From: a virus
DNA length: 35,166 nt
IMG/VR virus record: IMGVR_UViG_3300025069_000002
Coordinates: 1-35,166 of that record
Strand: one strand, 5' to 3'
Part shown: positions 8,178-16,605 of the stretch, piece after piece
Numbering within the stretch: position 1 is the stretch's first letter
Layout: each line of letters starts with the position of its first letter
The notes under the pieces: model-generated
What the model was told of the DNA's origin: nothing
What the model saw: the letters and a program-made list of their open reading frames with translations, nothing else
Database searches by the model: none
Program-made: the position numbers and the translations under genes

Positions 8178-11100
8178 TTACGTTACAGTAAGCCGGTCAG
8201 CCGATGGTAGTTTAAAACTCGTTTCTGGTCGTTTAAGCCCGACAAGCATAGATATACTTTGGATAGCCATGTAACCACCGCCCGCTGCTGGCTCTGATTC
8301 AGACAGCGTAAATTTAAAAGATTTAACCTTTTGCTTGGGAAGCTTCAGCTCTAACTGAAACTTAGACGTTCCTGGCCCGGTAGAAGGGTAAGCAATCTGA
8401 GTCCCAGAAGTGCTGTAGTCAGTGTAGATAACAAAGTGCGGTAATGATGTGGTGTTAAAATCCCCAAGCATTAACAACCGGTAGACACGTCCAACTTGTT
8501 GGAGTTGCCCGATATTAATCCAGCCGGAAGTTAGTTGAAGCCCATAGGGTCTATTATCATCACTATCACCGACACCAGATGATGAATCAATGTTATCAAA
8601 ATACGTTTCATCGGCCTGCTGCTTATACAGGAGCCCCCTAGTATTTAATCTGTAATGAATGTTATCGACAACTACCGAGCCTGCATTTGCGCCTGTATCG
8701 TTATGCAATTCCCATGTAGACCATTGATCAAATAAGAAATTGTAGACAGCTATCTTCTGGCCACCGGCAACAGTAAATCGAACTTCATGCTCTTTACCGA
8801 ACACATGGGCATCAATAGCATAGTTGGTTCCCGTTATCTGATCTTCTATCTTGGCCCCTTGGTGGGCGACCTGCATGTTACGCCCACAGAGCATTAACCC
8901 TTGTGAGGTCTGAAAGAATACACCCAAGGGGGTTTCTACACGACAAGTACCATCGATAGCGCCTTGCCCTGGAGCAAACACCCGTAAAGGAGAGAACCCA
9001 GGACCTTCACCGGATGGGCTTGGCCCTTCTCCAGACATATAGTACCCATTACGAGCACCAAGAATAAGCAAGTGTTCCAAATTAGGACACAGAGCCCTTA
9101 TCTTTTCCGAACGGTTATCTACGGCACGAACAAAGGAGTCACTAAAGCCCGCTTCGGTATTTTCTGCGAATCTATTGGAGAACCACACCGTATTTTCTGT
9201 TGTAGCAAGGATTACTCGGTTTTTCCATACGGCGATATCATACAGGGAAGGGGGGGCTACGTGAGAAAAGTTCCCACCATTAGTATAAAGAGAATCGTTA
9301 TCCTCTAGTTCACTATCTGGGAGGGTATCTGTTATCTGCTGAAAAACGCCAGAGTAGTCCATCAAGGCTTCAGCGCACCTATGGTAAACGCTGCCTTCGT
9401 CCATTGTTCTATAGAGGACTATTTTCACTTCTGATCGCGCACCCCAATTTACAGCGGTATAGCCTTGCGGGTTCGCCAAGGAAGAAGCATCTCTTTTGTA
9501 GGTTAGCTGTAGGGTATATATCTGTAGAACCACATCTTTTGCGGCAATGGTTCCGGTATTCCATTCGACTGAAGGGGCAGACGATTGCACTTTCCCTGCG
9601 TGGTCTATCCATTCATAGATAGCTTTATAGTTAAACGTGCCGGTTAATGCGCTTCCTGTCGAAACATCACCAGAATGTATTTCGGGGTGGTGAAAAAAGT
9701 TCGCCTCTTTAAAATAGTCTCCTGAGTAATCCCAAAGAATACCGCTAGCTATTTTCAACGCCCCATCTGCTTGAACACTAGGCAAGTACCGAACGGGGGA
9801 GAAGTCCATAATCCCAATAGCTGCATCCATTGCAGTTATGTCATTACCATCACTGTTTGTATTAACCCCGTTGTATCTAGAAGAGCCGAAACGAAACTTT
9901 GTCGCCACATACTTTTCAGGAGAAGTATCGTTATCATTATCCGAAAAAGCAGGAGACACAATAATGTTGGTATCATCCCCAAGTGCTGCAACCCGCCTAG
10001 TCTCCCCAGATACGGTTATAAGGTCACCAACAGAAAGTTCTGTAAGGAATTTAGTACCTTCGCCAGTAACCACGCCAGCCGAAGCATATTCGCCAGCTCC
10101 AGGGTCAATACTGCCGGTAAGTACCTCGCTAGAGCTATCAGCAACAACGCGAGAAACGCCATACATGCAATGGACGCGATTGAAGTCCATGAATTGGGTA
10201 AACCTAAAATCAATTTCCTGTGTCCATGGTCCTGCACTTAGAGCTGTTTTGGCCACTACTTGTCCTTGGTGATTCATAATCATGCCAACGGACGTGTTAA
10301 ATACAGAGTGTGCCGTGTCAGCATCATAAGCCACCTGACTAGGGCGACTTGCGTGGCCAACGCCAAGATAAAGGTCGTTCTTGTATGCAAAACAATCAGA
10401 CGTTACGGTAATGCCGTAAAGGTCGAGGCTTTTATCTGTAAGCAAATCACTATTTAGACTGTAGTCGTAAGCGTTTACTAAAAAACTAGGCGACCTTGCC
10501 CGTACGTTCGTCTTGTTCGCGACCATAGTCAGAAAGAATCGAACCTTATTCGTTTCATTCTTACCGGCAGTTCCATTGATTAAGATATGACCAGGAAATT
10601 CCGTAGAAACAAACGCTGTAGGTACGGCATCTATATTTACTACCTGTATAGCGGAACCTGAAGGGAGGGCGAGGTCCTTATCGTAGACCCTTAGCTCGAT
10701 GCCATCGGGTTCGTCAGCGGTGCCACTGGCCGTAGTCTTGTCTCCTGACTTCGTATAGCCAATTGCTATATAATCCCCTGTAATACTATCAGCAGGCGTA
10801 ACAACCTTAAGCATTAAGCCGCCAACAATCTCAAACGTGTTTTTCGACGTAGTGTAGATCGAGGTTGGCCATGGTATTCGGAACACCAAATCGGTATAAG
10901 GAAAATGAACCTCTGTATTTATTGATACAGGGCTTGGGCTAGCATCTTCTTCAGCAAGAAACCCACTTGTCGTTGTGTAGTAGGAAAGGCGTAAGCGTTG
11001 GTCGCCGGAAGTGTGTCGCCTAAAGACAGCAATACCCTCCGTTATTGTGGCATTATTAACAGCCTCGATACACCAATCAGGGTTAGTTATATCTACCTCA

Positions 11101-12056
11101 AATAATACGCCATAATCAGTATTTAAAAGCAAGTCAGGGTTTAATGACGAACCTATCGAACCCGCCCCTTCGCCAGTATCCACCTTCGCATACTTAATTC
11201 TACCAGAACCTACATGAACCAGTATGAACACATAGCGACTATTAGCAGCCACTTGAGCGCGTGGGATATTGTATAGACCATTGTTCGTACTAAAGGAGTT
11301 GATTAACGTTCGCCCTATGACTTTAGTTCGAGTTATTTTGTCTATAACTTTTGCATAGGTACGCCAAACGACACCGAGGGTAACAGAGGTTACTCCTGTC
11401 GTGCTAGAACCTGGCGGGGTATCATCGTAATCAATAACTAAAGTGTCGCTGTCCGTTATTGATTTAATAAGATAGAGGTCATCCTTCCAGGTGGCCGCAA
11501 AATCGATTGCAACCTTACCCCCTACAGAGAGGTTATGCGCCGCGCCAAAGTTAATTGTGGCAAGAGTCCCACCAGCACCAGCACATGAAGTTACGGTGTT
11601 TATGATGTTTACTGATTCGGTAGGGTCAACTTCAGACCAGACATGAACCTCAAAATTATTAGCCACGCCTATTTGAGCAGAGGTCTGCACTAGATTCGTC
11701 CCTGCCTCCACCCGTTGAGTTTCCAGGGTGCAGCCGACTATGGTGCCCTTATTTACCCATGCGTCGGAGGAAGATGTTTTCGTGTAACCATATCGACCGT
11801 CGAAAGCCAGAATCTCGTCATTATATGCTGCTGTCGCTTTGCCTGTGTCGAGAGATACCGCTGAATCACCAGGGACGATAGCCGGGATTCTGCTGGAGAG
11901 GCAATGGAAACCTTTTCGCTTCTTAGCTTCGCCACTCTTTATAAATTGAACATTCTTAGCTTCGGTCAGTTCGCCAACAGGCAAAACGCGGTCAGATATT
12001 TTCTCGTTCGCGCCTTTGACGATAGGTAAGCCAATTATTTTCTTCTCTAAGGCCAT
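8178..12056 (-). CDS. Large tail nozzle/hub-like protein
   Basis: A 1292-residue beta-rich protein. The N-terminus contains the pattern LP..ELTEAKNVQFIKSGEAKKRKGF (about residues 25-50), which I associate with large podovirus tail proteins that begin with a short strand-rich head and then form a beta-propeller-like body, in the position of T7 gp12. Long stretches of alternating polar and hydrophobic residues with many Gly and Asp fit this. The region WKNRVILATTENTVWFSNRF (about 970-990) resembles a propeller blade. Its start overlaps the previous stop (TAATG at 12056). Assignment to the distal tail tube is by size, composition and gene order; no enzyme motif is seen. Confidence 0.7.
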   Translation of the reverse strand: MALEKKIIGLPIVKGANEKISDRVLPVGELTEAKNVQFIKSGEAKKRKGFHCLSSRIPAIVPGDSAVSLDTGKATAAYNDEILAFDGRYGYTKTSSSDAWVNKGTIVGCTLETQRVEAGTNLVQTSAQIGVANNFEVHVWSEVDPTESVNIINTVTSCAGAGGTLATINFGAAHNLSVGGKVAIDFAATWKDDLYLIKSITDSDTLVIDYDDTPPGSSTTGVTSVTLGVVWRTYAKVIDKITRTKVIGRTLINSFSTNNGLYNIPRAQVAANSRYVFILVHVGSGRIKYAKVDTGEGAGSIGSSLNPDLLLNTDYGVLFEVDITNPDWCIEAVNNATITEGIAVFRRHTSGDQRLRLSYYTTTSGFLAEEDASPSPVSINTEVHFPYTDLVFRIPWPTSIYTTSKNTFEIVGGLMLKVVTPADSITGDYIAIGYTKSGDKTTASGTADEPDGIELRVYDKDLALPSGSAIQVVNIDAVPTAFVSTEFPGHILINGTAGKNETNKVRFFLTMVANKTNVRARSPSFLVNAYDYSLNSDLLTDKSLDLYGITVTSDCFAYKNDLYLGVGHASRPSQVAYDADTAHSVFNTSVGMIMNHQGQVVAKTALSAGPWTQEIDFRFTQFMDFNRVHCMYGVSRVVADSSSEVLTGSIDPGAGEYASAGVVTGEGTKFLTELSVGDLITVSGETRRVAALGDDTNIIVSPAFSDNDNDTSPEKYVATKFRFGSSRYNGVNTNSDGNDITAMDAAIGIMDFSPVRYLPSVQADGALKIASGILWDYSGDYFKEANFFHHPEIHSGDVSTGSALTGTFNYKAIYEWIDHAGKVQSSAPSVEWNTGTIAAKDVVLQIYTLQLTYKRDASSLANPQGYTAVNWGARSEVKIVLYRTMDEGSVYHRCAEALMDYSGVFQQITDTLPDSELEDNDSLYTNGGNFSHVAPPSLYDIAVWKNRVILATTENTVWFSNRFAENTEAGFSDSFVRAVDNRSEKIRALCPNLEHLLILGARNGYYMSGEGPSPSGEGPGFSPLRVFAPGQGAIDGTCRVETPLGVFFQTSQGLMLCGRNMQVAHQGAKIEDQITGTNYAIDAHVFGKEHEVRFTVAGGQKIAVYNFLFDQWSTWELHNDTGANAGSVVVDNIHYRLNTRGLLYKQQADETYFDNIDSSSGVGDSDDNRPYGLQLTSGWINIGQLQQVGRVYRLLMLGDFNTTSLPHFVIYTDYSTSGTQIAYPSTGPGTSKFQLELKLPKQKVKSFKFTLSESEPAAGGGYMAIQSISMLVGLKRPETSFKLPSADRLTVT

Positions 12057-12703
12057 TAAAACACCCAGATATCTACAGTAGAAACCGCGTTAGAATTAAT
12101 ATTTAGTATTAAATCCCTATTCTTGCTTGTGTTCAAGTTATCATAGACAGACAGCGGAGCATACAGCGTTGGTTTCGGGGTTAATCGGGAAATAATCGTA
12201 TTTGAACCTGACGTACTAGGCGTCCAGCGAAAGATAGCATTAGATATGGGAAAATCGTAGACAATAAGAGTAGGGTCATTTGCCGCTACCGCTCTTGTGT
12301 CAGTCAACCCACTTGTTGTGCCATCATTATTGACAATTAATAAACTAGCCGTTCCTGCAAGTGCGCTTGAATGAATATACCACGTAACCCCTGAGTTATG
12401 GGTACTGCTCCATGTGTGATTTATAGGGTCTGCCGACGTTTGGGTTGTTGTTTGTTCCAAGGTCCCGACAACTGGCGAATTCTTTACGCGAGTAATAACC
12501 CACCCTCTTATACGACGGCCTAGTTTGTGGGGGATGGCATTATCCCCGATAGCTAGCACAACATCCTCAAGCAATGCGCCGTCTAGAAGGGGGCAAGCCT
12601 CGATAGACCGAATGCTATTCTCTAGGTTGTCTTGGATAGACTCTAAGCCCAGATCACCCGTTCGATGCCTGACGAATGGGCTAATAAAAGAATCCTGAGC
12701 CAT
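12056..12703 (-). CDS. Putative tail connector/appendage protein, two-domain
   Basis: A 215-residue protein. Residues 20-75 include CPLLDGALLEDVVL, then AIPHKLGRRIRGWVITR, a pattern (PLLDG..L..V.L....N.I.H.LGR...GW...R) I know from small podovirus structural proteins next to tail genes. Residues 80-180 are a second domain that recurs as the free-standing 101-aa protein at 1343-1648. It sits between the adaptor and the 1292-aa tail gene, with a TAATG overlap to the latter, so assembly at the head-tail junction or as a fibre anchor is plausible. The domain family has no name I can give with certainty. Confidence 0.65.
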   Translation of the reverse strand: MAQDSFISPFVRHRTGDLGLESIQDNLENSIRSIEACPLLDGALLEDVVLAIGDNAIPHKLGRRIRGWVITRVKNSPVVGTLEQTTTQTSADPINHTWSSTHNSGVTWYIHSSALAGTASLLIVNNDGTTSGLTDTRAVAANDPTLIVYDFPISNAIFRWTPSTSGSNTIISRLTPKPTLYAPLSVYDNLNTSKNRDLILNINSNAVSTVDIWVF

Positions 12704-12710
12704 GACCTAC

Positions 12711-13694
12711 CTAGCGTAAAAAGTTTATTGGGCGGCCACTATAGGTGCCTACCGCAACATCGATAATCTTATGTGGGTGTCCTGCGTCTTTACGGGGAGC
12801 TGCGTTCTCTATTCTTTTTCGGATGTCTGCCTTTTCCGCAAGCAACATTCTTACGTCAGATTCCTCTTTCATCAAGCATTTTATCGCCACTGAAACAACA
12901 AGGTATTCTTCGTAGCCACTCGCTATAGCTTTGTTTTTTGATGCAACGGTGCTGCTGTCGTCCAAAAGGTCGGCGGCAAGTGCGTAATCACCGGATTCAA
13001 AGATAAGATCTGACGAACCAAGAGAATCATCAAGCGCCACGCTAACCGTAACAACCCCTGTTGTGTTGTTTATCGCGGTTACAACTCTTGTTCCACCAGT
13101 ACGGATTCCTGACGTATTATTTTGAGCAAAAACGATTTCCATACCAACGTTGAAGTTATGGGAATCGGAAGTTGTTGCTAATGTAAATGTTGAGCCCGTT
13201 AACGGGTCGGCGTTTAGAACGCCAATAGAAACCCCACCACCCGTTGCATACTGTTCACACTCAGGGGCGTAATACAGTGTCACCGTTCCTACGGGGTTCT
13301 TAGGGATAAAATAGATACTATCCCCGCGTATTTGGTAACGCAGAGGGGCCACATTGCCCTCAATAGTACCGGCGTTTCCGTTATACATATTGCGTTCTTG
13401 AAGAGAGAAGGGCTTTACCGTGTAAGTGTTACCGTTAGAAGTAAAATCAACACCTAGAGCCTTGTAGAACGCAGCGGGAAGTGTTCCTGATTCGGTAGTT
13501 CCGGTAAATGTGTAAGAAGCCTCATTCACATAGTAATCCTCGAAGCAAAGAATCATTATGTCGTGCAACTCAGCAAGAGCAGAGTTTAACCACGTTCTTA
13601 TTTCAGCGTCCGAGACAAAGGTAGACCCAACCATATCCGCACGTTGCCTGACCCGTGTCATAAGGGTGGCAAAGGTCGTTGCATTAGTAGGCAT
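12711..13694 (-). CDS. Head-tail adaptor-like protein
   Basis: I start this at the ATG at 13694, which is preceded by a strong GGAGG, giving 327 residues beginning MPTNATTFATLMTRVRQRAD. An upstream in-frame TTG at 13736 would place the hairpin at 13715-13734 inside the gene and is rejected. The N-terminal 60 residues (RVRQRADM..STFVSDAEIRTWLNSALAELHDIM) match the helical start of podovirus adaptor-like proteins that bind below the portal and gate the tail. Later segments are strand-rich with an ALG.DF turn and a YY.PEC element. It follows the capsid genes and precedes the tail genes, as expected for an adaptor. Confidence 0.72.
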   Translation of the reverse strand: MPTNATTFATLMTRVRQRADMVGSTFVSDAEIRTWLNSALAELHDIMILCFEDYYVNEASYTFTGTTESGTLPAAFYKALGVDFTSNGNTYTVKPFSLQERNMYNGNAGTIEGNVAPLRYQIRGDSIYFIPKNPVGTVTLYYAPECEQYATGGGVSIGVLNADPLTGSTFTLATTSDSHNFNVGMEIVFAQNNTSGIRTGGTRVVTAINNTTGVVTVSVALDDSLGSSDLIFESGDYALAADLLDDSSTVASKNKAIASGYEEYLVVSVAIKCLMKEESDVRMLLAEKADIRKRIENAAPRKDAGHPHKIIDVAVGTYSGRPINFLR

Positions 13695-13714
13695 TTCTCC
13701 CCTCCAAAGAAAGA

Positions 13715-13734
13715 GGGGGGCTGTTACGCCCCCC
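13715..13734 (-). terminator. Hairpin with U-rich tail between head and tail genes
   Basis: Perfect 7-bp arms GGGGGGC and GCCCCCC enclose a 6-base loop. On the minus strand they are followed by TCTTTCTTT. It lies 6 bases after the stop of the 77-aa gene and just before the adaptor ribosome site. It probably acts as a partial terminator or attenuator that keeps capsid transcripts more abundant than tail transcripts. Confidence 0.65.
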
Positions 13735-13740
13735 AACTAA

Positions 13741-13974
13741 CTAGTATTCTTCTTTTTCGCTACCTGGATTCCCATCGTAGTCCATAGCTATATGGACAAA
13801 ATCTAGAAGGGCCTCGCAAGCCGCCTCTTCCTCTTTAGAAGAGAGCTTTAAACCCATGGAACTAGCAAAAGTACCACAGGCCGCTAAAAGAGCCTTTTTG
13901 TCATCTTTATCATCCTTGGGCTTTTTCTTAGCCCCAGACAATATCATAAGAGCAAGCCCCTTTTTTTTAGGCAT
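13741..13974 (-). CDS. Small charged hypothetical protein
   Basis: A 77-residue protein with an AAGGAG ribosome site. It begins with a Lys-rich block and a short hydrophobic run (GLALMILSGAKKKPKDDKDD), followed by a helical region with two Cys (ACGTF and EEAACEALLDF) and an acidic tail. No family is recognised. It lies between the capsid-associated 131-aa gene and the hairpin that closes the head module, so a small head or head-completion role is possible but unproven. Confidence 0.6.
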   Translation of the reverse strand: MPKKKGLALMILSGAKKKPKDDKDDKKALLAACGTFASSMGLKLSSKEEEAACEALLDFVHIAMDYDGNPGSEKEEY

Positions 13975-13988
13975 GGCTTAACTCCTTA

Positions 13989-14384
13989 TCAGGTAACACC
14001 ACTGTTTTTGACCCAAATCATGAAGTACACGGTATCACTACCTAAATCAGCATCAGCCGACTTTCCGCCATCATCAGCATTTGAGAATTGCACCACCACT
14101 GTCTTGGTAGTTGCTACCGTTTCAGCATCAAGCATTGCAATCGGCAATTTTGCTGCCGCCCACGTAGCATCTAAATAAGTAAACTGCGCTCCTAAGAACT
14201 TGTTGTACTTATCATCAAGGGTGAGTGTAACTAACCCATCCGTTGCCTCTGAAACACTCGTAACCCCCACTGAGTCGGAGGAAAGCGTAGTTGTTCCATC
14301 AGATGCGTGGAAAGCAAAGCTGCCGGTAATGCACTTAACTTCGCGTTGAAGCGCCTGCACATCCTTAAAATCTCTATTCGCCAT
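13989..14384 (-). CDS. Putative minor head / decoration protein
   Basis: A 131-residue beta-rich protein that starts at an ATG preceded by AAAGGAG. Residues 18-130 contain Gly/Ser/Thr-rich strands with a central FLGAQFTYLD segment and a C-terminal SDTVYFMIWVKNSG. It is encoded directly after the major capsid protein, the usual place for decoration or stabilising proteins. No known motif is visible, and the assignment rests on position and strand-rich composition. Confidence 0.6.
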   Translation of the reverse strand: MANRDFKDVQALQREVKCITGSFAFHASDGTTTLSSDSVGVTSVSEATDGLVTLTLDDKYNKFLGAQFTYLDATWAAAKLPIAMLDAETVATTKTVVVQFSNADDGGKSADADLGSDTVYFMIWVKNSGVT

Positions 14385-14396
14385 ATCTAGGCTCCT

Positions 14397-14411
14397 TTCT
14401 TAAGTTAAGAA
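14397..14411. repeat. AT-rich perfect palindrome after capsid gene
   Basis: TTCTTAAGTTAAGAA forms 7-bp arms around one base, immediately after the capsid stop codon on the minus strand. It has no U tract, so it is more likely an RNA stability or processing hairpin than a terminator. Confidence 0.4.
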
Positions 14412-15629
14412 TTAAGCCAATGCGATGCGGCAGTTCCAACCAGGAGCAACAGTAGCGCAGTTCCCGTAAAAACCCATACGAACCTCGTAAGCATCAGCAG
14501 AAGCTTCGCGGAGCATGTTGTTCCCATCAAGGTCTAGAATCTGTGGGGCTTCACCCAAGCTATTCAAGGACCAAGTATCTAGCTGAAGCGCCCAAGCCAC
14601 ATCTGGCTGGCAATTCACATCAGGGATAACATCGACGGTACCGGCGGGACCATGAATCTTCAAAGACGTAAAGCCAACATTGGCATCGGAAGCCTTTAGC
14701 TTGTCATACTGAACCTTAGACCCAAGAGCCTTCTCAATATTGGCATAGGTGGCATAATCCACAAAGATATGACTTGGGGCCCCGCCGTTCCGCGCTGCCA
14801 AACTCAAGCCGTCAATCAACGCCTCTTCAATCGGCTTGGCGCTTCCATCAGAGCGATTGCCGCCTAAACGACTCGTATCCGTTGTACGGTCAACACCAAA
14901 GAACAACGTGGCGGCAGGAGCCGACGCAGGGCACCATGCTTCAAGGCCGCTAATTTTTGCATCCAAATCGCCCGCCTGAACAAGATGGTCCTGGTAAGCA
15001 ACGTCCACGGGGGGTGCTACTGAAAAAGTTAACGACTTAAGAGTAGCGGATCGGTCAATCGCACTAATTACGCGGGTTGCACTTCTGGCTGTGCCTGGGC
15101 CGCCACCACTTCCGTCAGGAGCGTAGAAAGCAATTTCCATCCCAACTTCAAAATTGGATACATCCTCTTCATTAATGAGGGTCATATCCGCAAAAACGCC
15201 ATTTGGGTTATCCTCAGACTGGCCAATAGAACCAGAACCATCACGGTATAGGCCAACAGCCAAAGAGCGCTTAAGGCTATGAATAGCCCCGTCGATTTCC
15301 ATGGTGGCGTATCTGATAAACGCATCAGCGTTGCCCTGACTCGCTTTGATTGCCTCATGCGCGATTGATGCAAAGGAGTAATCACTAACGCGAGTTAAGA
15401 GGAACTGCTTCAGGCTAGAGGTTGAGGTGTTAGCTTGCCCGGTGGCAAACGTAGCCGAACGCCGTTGTGGGCCGGTGGTGACAATAGGCATTGGCATATT
15501 CTCGCCACCGAATTTCGTATACTTCGGGACAAGGGCAAGGAAAGGGTTATTTTTATAAACCATCTCTTTGATTCGTTGGGGTTTGTAGTGTTCTTTGAGA
15601 GCTTCGGTAACAGCGGTAGTAAGAGCCAT
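14412..15629 (-). CDS. Major capsid protein
   Basis: A 405-residue protein in the expected place after the scaffold. The N-terminus (ALTTAVTEALKEHY..QRIKEMVYKNNPFLALVPKY) and the following SLKQFLLTRVSDYSFASIAHEAIKAS (about residues 70-97) resemble the extended loop and spine-helix region of HK97-fold capsid proteins in podoviruses. A later segment, HIFVDYATYANIEKALG (about 280-297), fits the A-domain. There is no obvious prohead protease in the window. The ribosome site GAGGAAA lies beside a small hairpin (arms CTCGC/GCGAG, 15636-15652) that could tune translation. Assignment relies on order, size and these segments. Confidence 0.82.
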   Translation of the reverse strand: MALTTAVTEALKEHYKPQRIKEMVYKNNPFLALVPKYTKFGGENMPMPIVTTGPQRRSATFATGQANTSTSSLKQFLLTRVSDYSFASIAHEAIKASQGNADAFIRYATMEIDGAIHSLKRSLAVGLYRDGSGSIGQSEDNPNGVFADMTLINEEDVSNFEVGMEIAFYAPDGSGGGPGTARSATRVISAIDRSATLKSLTFSVAPPVDVAYQDHLVQAGDLDAKISGLEAWCPASAPAATLFFGVDRTTDTSRLGGNRSDGSAKPIEEALIDGLSLAARNGGAPSHIFVDYATYANIEKALGSKVQYDKLKASDANVGFTSLKIHGPAGTVDVIPDVNCQPDVAWALQLDTWSLNSLGEAPQILDLDGNNMLREASADAYEVRMGFYGNCATVAPGWNCRIALA

Positions 15630-15664
15630 GATTTCCTCGCTATAGGGGCGAGAAAGCTAAAAGG

Positions 15665-16573
15665 CTAAATCTCGCCGCGCATAATAGCAGCCGCCCTAGC
15701 AAGTGACTCTTCTCTGGACAAAAGTCCATCGTCACGCGCAGGCGTCTGCGACGTTAATTGGTTTGACAATGTTTTCGGCCTTGGTTTTGTTGCCGCTGCT
15801 TGCTGGCTAGGCTTAACGTCTTGCGCTTCTTCTGGCTCAGGTTGCCAGTATCCCTTATAACGATCTCTCAGCTTGCTACTTTTAAAGTAACGTTCGGCTT
15901 CACCCTCATAGTACTGTTCCACCATTTCGGCGGCTTTGTCATACTCAAGCACTGTGCCATCATGGGCATATTGTTCTTGCATGACCTCATAAACAGTATG
16001 ATAGGCATTATTAGCCTTAACCATCTCGAATCTACTGTCATTGTCAACGAATTCTTTGATCTTGTCAACAAATCCCGTATATGTCTGTTCGTACTCCTTT
16101 TTTTTCTGCCGTTCCTCTCGTTCTTCTGACTGTTTACGATTAAACGCCTTTAGAGACTCGATTTCTTTCGCTTGTTCGGCAACAATATCCTCAACAGCAA
16201 CATTCCCGTCGTTTATTACTCGTCGGGTTAATGCGTCGTAAGAGATGCCAAACTTATCCAAGAAACCCATCGGGTCATCCTTGGCCATGTCCTGTAATCC
16301 CTCTAGCTCGTTGGCCTTCTTCTTTACTCCTTTGAGCTGCTGCCGTTCTTCTCTGACTCTTCTTTCTTGTCTTGCGAGGTTGGCGAACTGTCTTGCGAAG
16401 GCAGAGCGTTCAGTTTGTGACTCACCCGACTCCACCACGTCACCGCTACCTGCATCTTGTTCTTTGGCTTCCCCTTCCACCGGAGCCTGCTCAGGCATTT
16501 GTGTAGGAACTTCATTTACTACCTCAGTGGACTGGTTAACGATATCACTTGCGGATACTGCTACGTCAGACAT
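15665..16573 (-). CDS. Capsid scaffolding protein
   Basis: A 302-residue acidic protein with a strong AAGGAG ribosome site. Residues 10-55 are Glu/Gln/Val-rich and disordered. Residues 57-175 are dominated by charged helices such as ARQERRVREERQQLKGVKKK and KQSEEREERQKKKEYEQTY that should form coiled coil. The C-terminus is Arg/Lys/Gln-rich, matching the capsid-binding tail of P22- and T7-like scaffolds. It lies between the portal and major capsid genes, the usual scaffold slot. No protease motif is seen, so it probably leaves the capsid intact or is degraded by another route. Confidence 0.8.
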   Translation of the reverse strand: MSDVAVSASDIVNQSTEVVNEVPTQMPEQAPVEGEAKEQDAGSGDVVESGESQTERSAFARQFANLARQERRVREERQQLKGVKKKANELEGLQDMAKDDPMGFLDKFGISYDALTRRVINDGNVAVEDIVAEQAKEIESLKAFNRKQSEEREERQKKKEYEQTYTGFVDKIKEFVDNDSRFEMVKANNAYHTVYEVMQEQYAHDGTVLEYDKAAEMVEQYYEGEAERYFKSSKLRDRYKGYWQPEPEEAQDVKPSQQAAATKPRPKTLSNQLTSQTPARDDGLLSREESLARAAAIMRGEI

Positions 16574-16605
16574 TAATTATCTCCTTCTGATATGTGTTTA
16601 AGTAA

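Noticed and set aside
13695-13736. Longer start of the adaptor gene at TTG 13736
   Set aside because: It would include the hairpin at 13715-13734 and has no ribosome site, while ATG 13694 has a strong GGAGG.
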